Below are positions 57,101 through 64,000 of a stretch of DNA of 64,000 bases, piece after piece (within the stretch, counting starts at the first letter, position 1; every line of letters begins with the position of its first letter). The position numbers and the translations under genes are program-made. The notes beneath the pieces were generated by a model that saw only the letters and a program-made list of their open reading frames with translations, was not told the DNA's origin and ran no database searches. The stretch comes from Pseudoneurospora amorphoporcata (taxonomy: Eukaryota > Ascomycota > Sordariomycetes > Sordariales > Sordariaceae), in assembly GCA_033297205.1 (NCBI GenBank), contig MU859166.1, positions 1 through 64,000 on the forward strand. The letters run 5' to 3'.

Positions 57101-59191
57101 CGGTATCCGAAGGGATGTTCATACCTGCCTTGGTCACGAGCGCGGAGTCTTCTACAATAGTCGAGTCCCACCTGCAAGTTATTCGTCACCTCAAAAGATC
57201 ACGATACCCTCAAATCTGCAGCTTTTTGCTGACTCAGTTCCCAGCCTCGCTGACACAAGACACGCCGATGGTCTCTTCCTCTCGCACCCTTTCCTGCCAA
57301 CATCGCGAAATACGAACCGCATACAACAGACCCCAATATTTATGGTCTGCCTCGAGTCCGATCATCAACCCGCAAACCCTACCCACGTCCGCTCTGATGT
57401 CTTGGTTGGGCTAGCATGTCGTTGTCGTCAACAACCCTGTCTCACCAAATCACACCTCATGTTATACCTACATGACTGTACTGCTTATCCCTTCTCATCA
57501 TGATTTCCATGCCGTCTTATCGGCATCTTTACTCTTCCAGGGCTGGAGCCTAGCTTGGCCAATAAAGCTGCCTCCGTATCACATTGCTCAATGTCTTCTG
57601 TCAGACGTCTTCACATTGCGCTTTGTGCAACATTACAGGACAAGGCCGGGCCCAAGTATCGAATCTACATTTATGCTGTTGCCCAAGCGATGGCACCGTA
57701 TCCAACACCCTTCATCACTTGTCCCACCAACAGTGATAACATATTGAAGCCGAAGCCGGCCTCTTCCCGACCCTTATCTTCCAGTGGGAGTTCAACAGTT
57801 GTTGATGATGATCCAAGGTCACCTTTGATACTCCCTCATGCCGCTTGATTGGTTCGTTAATAAGAAAGAAAGAATTGCCGGTCCTCCCAATGACACCCTC
57901 CTTTGTCCTGTCCTGGGGAAGTGTGGGTGTACTTGTGAAACAAAGCGATGATCAGGGTCTTCGAAGGGTCCAACAGAGGGAGGCTGGGTCCCAAATAGGC
58001 ACATTTACATGCCCACAGTATTTTGTGCCATGACTGCTGCCCCCCCATCGAATCATACCCAACAACACTTTCTACCATCATGTATACTTCCCGTACCTCT
58101 CCCATATCTACTCATTCTACCCATTAGCCTCCCCAACAGTAGTTACCTTAAGCATCCTGTCACCGCAGTACGGCAGTACGGTCTAGTATACATAGAACAC
58201 CCTCGTTCGTTGCTATCAGTTACTTTTCCAGGTTTACATGTTTTCTCAAGGGAACATAAGTCATAAGGCTATCTACATACCCCGAACGAGTAGAACGACC
58301 TCGGTGGACAGCAGATGGGACAGTAACATCTCTCCCATACTACCTGAGCTGCTGTGTAACAAGAAAGGTTATGTAAGGTAACAAGACACAAGAGGCCAGG
58401 CTTAAGTTGACGACGGTTGATGCCATGCATTGGTAACAATGGGCGTTTGGATGGGTGCAAGTGTATTTTCATAACAATGTCAAGTAAACCCGCCTGTTCA
58501 ACTTCACAAGCCAACAGATATCTACATACACCCGGTCAGTGCCAGCTTCAGTTCCATTTCAGCTCTTTGTCGTAAACATCGGGGCCAGATGGACGCGCAT
58601 CATGTCTGGTCGCTCAGCCGCATGAGCTATGATAGGGCAACAACGTCGGTTCCCGTACATTCTCGTATACTTTCCGTCCATGAATGACTAGTCATCGCCT
58701 TCCGTGTCACACCGCCGAACGCCCTCATTTCACAGATCGTTACCGGTGCGTCTTCCCGATCGGTCCGACGGTGTGCCTCCTCCGTGGTTTTCGGCTTGCC
58801 TCTGGTACTGGAGATAGCTGCTCCTAACACAAGTAAGCCGAGTTTGACACATAGAGTTGTTAGTGACATGCTCGGGCGGGTAATCTGCCAAGCCTTGCCC
58901 CTTATTCTTGCATCACAACGTTCATGCGTCGTTCGGTGATCTCAGCGACAACACAGTTCCGCACGTGCCCTATGTCACCACGTTCATACATTTTGTAAAC
59001 CATCAAAGCCTTCGTCATATAGTTTGATACTCCGTTGTTCTAACCGTTGCTATAATATGACTTATTCGTGTTCTTTTCCCCCGTCGCCGGATTCTGAACC
59101 CTTTTACGAGTTCTGAACAAGCAGCATCCCCCAAAACGAACTGAAATTGCTCGCTTCATCGACGCAAGTATATCATTACCTCGAATGTCAT
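54169..59191. other. 5-kb region without a convincing gene
   Basis: Upstream of the calpain gene and downstream of the F-box gene. The part from 54170 to about 55900 is GC-rich with G/C runs. A minus-strand ATG frame at 56163-56582 (139 codons) has fairly even codon use but no recognisable domain. The remainder shows only short frames. No tRNA or repeat pair was found. Confidence 0.5.
56163..56582 (-). CDS. Possible hypothetical protein (weak)
   Basis: An ATG-started frame of 139 codons with balanced amino-acid content (for example ISDASDVNCSSKQKGKLREV). No domain, signal peptide or membrane segment is recognised and no splice partner was found. It could equally be chance in promoter DNA. 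Confidence 0.22.
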   Translation of the reverse strand: MTPPCISATRRPCFEVASWLVDHEGGDIFCDEFQFPPAPSPSPKVNFRNFRDDNDGRVPKATNQYHVHIGSDLGLRKKRISDASDVNCSSKQKGKLREVDMKRIAFHPQIRSGHVAAGPPSDASVLAVSELSYVWCEKC

Positions 59192-61101
59192 TCATAGCAA
59201 CTTTCTGAAAGGCACGGCGTCTTTCTCCGGCCCTTGCCACGGGGTATCTTCTGGAGCAACCCACTCCCGTTCTCGATCCAAGACCTCGACAACGCAAAGA
59301 TCACGGGTGCCGGGATCCCACCGAACAACCTGGTACAAAACGTAGTTGACTTCGACAAATTGAAGGCTTGGTTGCACCTTAAAAAAGTATTTTGCAAGGG
59401 CCTCCATCGGCCGGGAAGATATTTCACGCTTTAAAGCCTTCCACGAAAGGCAGAGCGGAGGATATCTCTCCACCAGGTGGAAATGGAAATACTTGAGCTT
59501 CCTTAGGTGCGACAAGGTATCTTTGAGGGCGGGGAGCAGCTTTGTCCAATCGCCCGGCGTGTTGATTTCAAGTCGTCGGAGAGAATTAGTGGTTTCTCCA
59601 TCGGGCTTTAGAAGATAAAGCAATGTGTAAAGACTCTCGTAGGGACTAACGCGGCCGGTCCAATCGAAAATGAGGTTCTCGACCCGTGAGTTTCGGAAGA
59701 CCTGTTCGAGCCTACCTAGCGAGACCTGACGAGCGTATTCAAGAAAGTTGTTTTCGATGACCCAGTTATGCCATCTGTAGGACTCTCGGGTACAGACTGG
59801 TGATATAGTCAATGACCGCAGTCGTAGGGCGATGGCCGGAGTGAGATTCGGTAGGCGGATGAGATCAAGGCGCTCAACTACGGTCCAGTTTGGTATCATC
59901 TCGATGTGCAACCGTTCGAGATATTGAAGATCGGTGAGCTTTCCCAAATAGAGAGGTTTTTGGTGATTGCCGGTGTAATGCTCTAAATGCAAAGAGTCAT
60001 CAGAGAGATCCGGATCGGGGATATCGAGGATAAATCGGTTCATCGAGTGATGATCGACTGTTACTTCTCGGAGCTTCAGGCATGGTATATTCGGTCTTTC
60101 GTTACCGTCCAGAGACCCACCGTCTCTCCAGCGTATCTCCGCAAATCTCTCGCAGATGAGAGGAAGTAGCCCATACTCGCAATTGCCTAACGATTCAAAG
60201 CATGGGTCTAAATTTGGCTTTGGACCATTCTTAAAGGCCATGACGCGCAACGTCTCCATATCGGGAGAGTTGATGAGAAACGTGGTGATGGCTTCGACGT
60301 ACTCGTCCCATTGATCCGGAATATTATGCAAGCTGAGCTCCTTGAGACCACGAAATCTACGGAGCTCAGACGGTGCTTGGTCGATCCCCCATCCGGAGTG
60401 GCAATGGAGATCGAGGACAGTGCAGTGAGACGGGGTGCGTACAGGGATAGAGATCTGAGAAGAATGGGGTAGGGGTCCATGCTGGAAAATGAAAAACATG
60501 TCAGCCTTAATTATCACAAGGATTGCATCTTCACACCATTCTTGGGGAGTCATTTTTGTGGCGGGACTTACGAACAACTCACGAGCCGATCTAACACGTT
60601 CTCAGTGAAATAAACCTCTCTTCGTCCAGACCATAACAACGGGTTCCCGATACGTTCATCCAGAAGGTTGCGTGCATGAAGATGACGGACATGCTTCAAA
60701 TTAGGCGAAAATTTTTGCCGTTGGCCCAGCAAATGCCTCAAGCGCTGCGAGCTATTGAGGGTATAGACGCGGAAGAGAGCGCACTCGAAGGCGGCGGCAA
60801 AGGCCCGACAAGTAAGATTTTGTAGGAGGTAGCGGTCTCCAATCTAAAAGGGCGCGGGTTAGAAGATTGTGAGAAATATGTAAATACATAATAAAGGGTA
60901 AATAGCAGGGATTCGGAGGGAAACAAAACGTAAAAGCGATGTCGAAGAACGAGCGAAATGCAATGACCTAAAGGAAATGAGACTTCTTACCACATCCCCC
61001 AAGCAGAGCAGTATGTCACGATGGGTGACAAACTTCCTCATGGAAAGGCAGTCAGGCGACCAAGCACTTCCCCTTGATATAGAAGCCATCGAGCCAATCA
61101 T
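59192..61101 (-). CDS. F-box protein with LRR-like C-terminal region
   Basis: Three exons, 61101-60991, 60843-60583 and 60481-59192, with introns of 147 and 101 nt; 553 residues. Residues about 25-70 (HRDILLCLGDV, joined to IGDRYLLQNLTCRAF by the first intron) match the degenerate F-box of fungal proteins, which binds Skp1. The rest is a series of Leu-rich stretches such as LRRFRGLKELSLHNI, LQYLERLHIEMIPN and LRKLKYFHFHLVER, consistent with LRR-like substrate recognition. Such proteins form SCF ubiquitin ligases; the substrate is unknown, and this family is expanded and variable in filamentous fungi. The start is uncertain: an upstream exon cannot be excluded because the frame stays open for about 20 codons before the chosen ATG. 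Confidence 0.72.
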
Positions 61102-62362
61102 ATAAGAAAGGAGCGTGTCCGTGACAAGCCAGCAATGGTTGTAGCTCGGTTTGCTTCGTCAGACTGAGCCCGAGAAGGCTAGAATAGAGGTATGCAAGTA
61201 TTGTACCTCTGATAAGGGCGTGCTCTCTATACCAACCAGTCAACGGTCCGACGCTGGCGAGATTGAACGATCGAGAACTGATCCAACTAAAGACTCGGTC
61301 AGGAACTCTCTTCAGAGGTCGTCTTCCACGACACAACAAACAGGATGAATTGTTTGAGGTTGCTTCTCATTCAAAAAATGCCCGTGTCCAGAGCAGAAAG
61401 TTCCGAAGAAAAAAAAAAGCAGCCCAGGCAACAAACTCGGCGCGGAGAGGGCCTTGCTCGATTCAACGCAATTATGACCCTTAGGCTGCGTTGATTTCAT
61501 GCAGAAGGCATCGGTAGATTCTGCCTCGGCAATGTTTAGTACCTCGGGGTCGTAGTTGCGCTGCGCTACCTATGCTATTCGGAGCCCTGTTGGCTCAGAG
61601 CAGAGGTTGTTGAGTTGTGTCACGATGTTGAGGAAGTTCCGGGAAGCTCGCGACGTCGCGACGTGCTCAGTTATTTGTTAGCGGACTGTTAGCGGGTACT
61701 CGGCTTGCTACCACTTGGGTATACTCAGGTTTATAGTCGAACATGGGGCATGAGTTGTTTGTAAGGAGCTATTCTACAATTTATGACAGGCTTTACTGGC
61801 TTCAACTTAGTTTTTGATTAATATCATGGTTTTATCCATTCTGTAACGTATATCCCGATGTCCTGAGACCACATTAACGACAAAGTTGATGTGCTTCTTT
61901 GTTAAGGCCCAGTGTTGCTGAAATCCCGTCCATCCAACATCCCCACACTTACGTACCCGCCAGTGTCTCGTCCAGTGGCGTGCCTTCCCGCCGTTCGGTT
62001 CTCGGCAACGCAGCCCAGGAACACCCGCTGACAAGCAAACTGCAGTGAAATAGCAACCTAACGTCGTTCTATTCAGCTATCACCTCTTTCTATTAATAAG
62101 CTATCTCCCTTAGCTCAGCTAGACCATCGTAGCATTCAACCTCCATCCTTCCGTCACAAGTTCCAAGCGCAAGCAACCATGAGACTGGGAAAGAGGGGTT
62201 GCTCCTGAAACACCACCTCCTCCTCCATCCGTTCACTCTTTTTTCCGCACCTGTACATACCCCGACTTCGCTCCGCAACCATATCAAGACTTTCTCTGTT
62301 CCTCCCTTATTCATCACCACCACCATCCCCTCAAACGAACCATTCCACAACTCAATCTCAAA
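61102..62362. other. Divergent intergenic region
   Basis: Between the F-box gene (minus) and the EXPERA-like gene (plus). No gene is seen. A motif GCTCGCGACGTCGCGACG near 61647-61664 is a short palindromic GC-rich patch. A minus-strand frame at 62093-62497 is antisense to the next gene's start. Confidence 0.5.
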
Positions 62363-63107
62363 ATGGCACGAAAACCCACCATCACCACCGCCCCCACCCC
62401 TTTCAAAAACAAACCCTCCCGCCTCACCCTCCTCTGGCTCCTCATCTCCCTCCCCCTCGTAACCTGGGACACCCTCTACGTCCTTTTGCGTCCGCATACC
62501 ATGCCCGGCGGCGCCTTACACTACCCGCTCTGGACGCCCTACGAGCTGTACGGACGCGTCGATTACGTGTATGGGTGGAAGGCGTGGAACGAGCGGAACG
62601 GGTTCACGGCGGCGCAGGGGATGATGAATGCTTTTGAGACGGGGCTGTATTTGGTTTATGCTTGGGGTGTTCTGGGTGGAAGTAAAGGGGAGGGGAGGAA
62701 GGGAGCCACGGTGTTGTTAGTGGGTTTCGCGGCGGCGGTGATGACGTTGAGTAAGACTGTGCTTTATTGTGAGTTTTACCCCTCCTTGGGTCCTGGAAAT
62801 GTGCAGTGGAGTGTGAGGGACTGAAAGGATTGTTGACAAGAAGTGGCTTCGACAGGGCTGAATGAGTATTACTCCGGGTTTGACAATATTGGTCATAACT
62901 CTACGTTTGATCTTATCTTGTTGTGGATTATTCCCAAGTAAGTTTCTTTACTCTTCCTCTGTTGTTGATGGACTTGTGCTGATTCCCGTCACCAGCGGCG
63001 CCTGGCTTGTCTTCCCATCTGTCATGATCTTTACGCTGGGTTCGGAGATCATTGATGGTTTGGCTGGTCCTTCGGGTTCGGCAAGCGGTTCTATGAAGGT
63101 GGAATGA
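62363..63107 (+). CDS. Multi-pass membrane protein, EXPERA/EBP-like
   Basis: Three exons, 62363-62768, 62856-62937 and 62996-63107, with introns of 87 and 58 nt; 199 residues. Four hydrophobic segments are visible: LTLLWLLISLPLVTWDTLYV, a segment around ETGLYLVYAWGVL, ATVLLVGFAAAVMTLSKTVL, and LILLWIIPNGAWLVFPSVMI, formed by joining exons 2 and 3. The motifs WDTLYVLLRPHTMPGG, FETG, LSKTVLYWLNEYYSGF and IGHN resemble fungal proteins of the EXPERA superfamily (sterol isomerase EBP, TMEM97), which have four helices. Whether it has isomerase activity or binds sterol is not shown. The spliced frame restores conserved Trp and Asn at both junctions. Confidence 0.85.
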
Positions 63108-64000
63108 ACCACTTCGGCCACGAGCTGGGACTGGACTTCTCCTTGGTGATGCTTTCCTGTGGGCTGTGACAGGAATATCCCCTTCATGTCAGTTCATCGC
63201 GCAAGTAGCAACCATAAGATGGTAGATGGGGTGATGAGGAGAGGTCGAATTCCACAAAATGATATCCCTCTGTTGGCTGTGACACTTCTTTGAAGCTTCT
63301 GCTGTAGAAGGTGCTTGTCGCCAGCGAAGCAAGATTTCCACATCACAGACGGAAGATACACCAGTATGAAAAGCAAGATGTCAAGCGCGGCTGCCACAGA
63401 CAATGCAGTTGGACTGCACACGCTATGTACAGGGAGGCCACGATGGCTATGCCCCCGTCATGTACATACCCGTTGCTGAGGAAGTTGGGGAATAGACAGG
63501 AACTGTCAGCCTCCCCAACGGGTAATCTCGTCCGCCGAACCCGGATGGATTCACTGGACTTCTTCCTCTTGCATCTTGATGTAATCCACGCACCCGCCAT
63601 TTGGTGTGTATCGTATTCCGTTTGCCTCACACGGAACGGGAAGTATCTGCCAAAATGGCGAAGTGTAAAAAAGAGTAATACGGGTGCGTATAGATTCCTG
63701 ACCAGTATCCAACAGCCCGGATGGGCAAACAACACCAACGACCATCCTCCTGTTTCTCCCAGTCGAAGAACGATTGATGATTGGCGTCAACCACACAAGA
63801 CACGGCTCAGACGGCAAATTCTAACATGTGTAAATATACTCTTGACATAACAGGTAACGTGCAAGTGTTTCAAATATAACGGTATGTCGACCTACACACC
63901 CATGACGGCAACCACTCTCCTCCAACTACCTGAACAACAGAATTATCAGCATAACCTCTTGTGCGTTGCTGACGGCGCTTGAGGAACCTGTGATATCAGG
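63108..64000. other. Downstream intergenic to window end
   Basis: Short frames on both strands without domains; no gene, tRNA or repeat is supported. Confidence 0.5.

Noticed and set aside
1..64000. CRISPR arrays, bacterial operons, riboswitches, dispersed 5S rRNA gene
   Set aside because: None was seen; the window is eukaryotic nuclear DNA and no 5S-like sequence was recognised by eye on either strand.

Overview
The window is nuclear DNA of a filamentous ascomycete, most likely a Sordariomycete close to Neurospora or Sordaria. The reasons are: compact genes with introns mostly of 50-150 nt, GT(A/G)(A/C/T)GT donors and CTAAC/CTGAC-like branch sites shortly before AG; familiar Pezizomycotina protein architectures; intron-containing tRNA; and Ty3/gypsy and Tc1/mariner-type repeats. 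The species cannot be fixed from the sequence alone. Exon structures below were worked out by hand by joining reading frames over canonical splice sites; every joined model closes in frame.

Layout. 0-3 kb is a transposon graveyard: the 3' end of a Ty3/gypsy element with integrase tail and chromodomain, a convergent spliced antisense gene encoding a Zn2Cys6-like cluster plus coiled coil, its 3' LTR, a solo LTR bounded by a perfect 5-bp target duplication, and a probable second LTR relic. 3-10.3 kb holds a GST-kappa/DsbA-like gene, tRNA-Ser(AGA), SWC5, a phytanoyl-CoA dioxygenase-like gene and a WDR70-like WD40 gene. 12-16.7 kb is the SWI/SNF- or RSC-type ATPase with bromodomain. 16.7-20.4 kb is gene-poor with an intron-containing tRNA-Thr(UGU). 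20.4-29.3 kb has a C2H2 zinc-finger gene and an FHA-Ser/Thr kinase separated by almost 5 kb without a convincing gene. 29.9-32.5 kb has the 25-residue ribosomal protein eL41, split by an intron before its last codon, and RNA polymerase I subunit A49. 35.2-41.1 kb is a Yta7/ATAD2-type AAA-bromodomain protein. 41.8 kb carries a MITE. 42.8-50.2 kb is a run of four membrane-protein genes: two small single-pass proteins with PPxY-type tails (one apparently frameshifted), a membrane-anchored aspartic-protease-fold protein lacking both catalytic Asp residues, and a small hydrophobic protein. 50.9-54.2 kb is a calpain, 59.2-61.1 kb an F-box/LRR-like protein and 62.4-63.1 kb a multi-pass EXPERA-like membrane protein.

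How they fit. Most genes are housekeeping and unrelated in pathway, though four act on chromatin or the checkpoint (SWC5, SNF2-type ATPase, YTA7, FHA kinase). The most unusual features are the antisense zinc-cluster gene inside the retroelement, the pseudo-aspartic protease and its membrane-protein neighbourhood, and the eL41 micro-exon.
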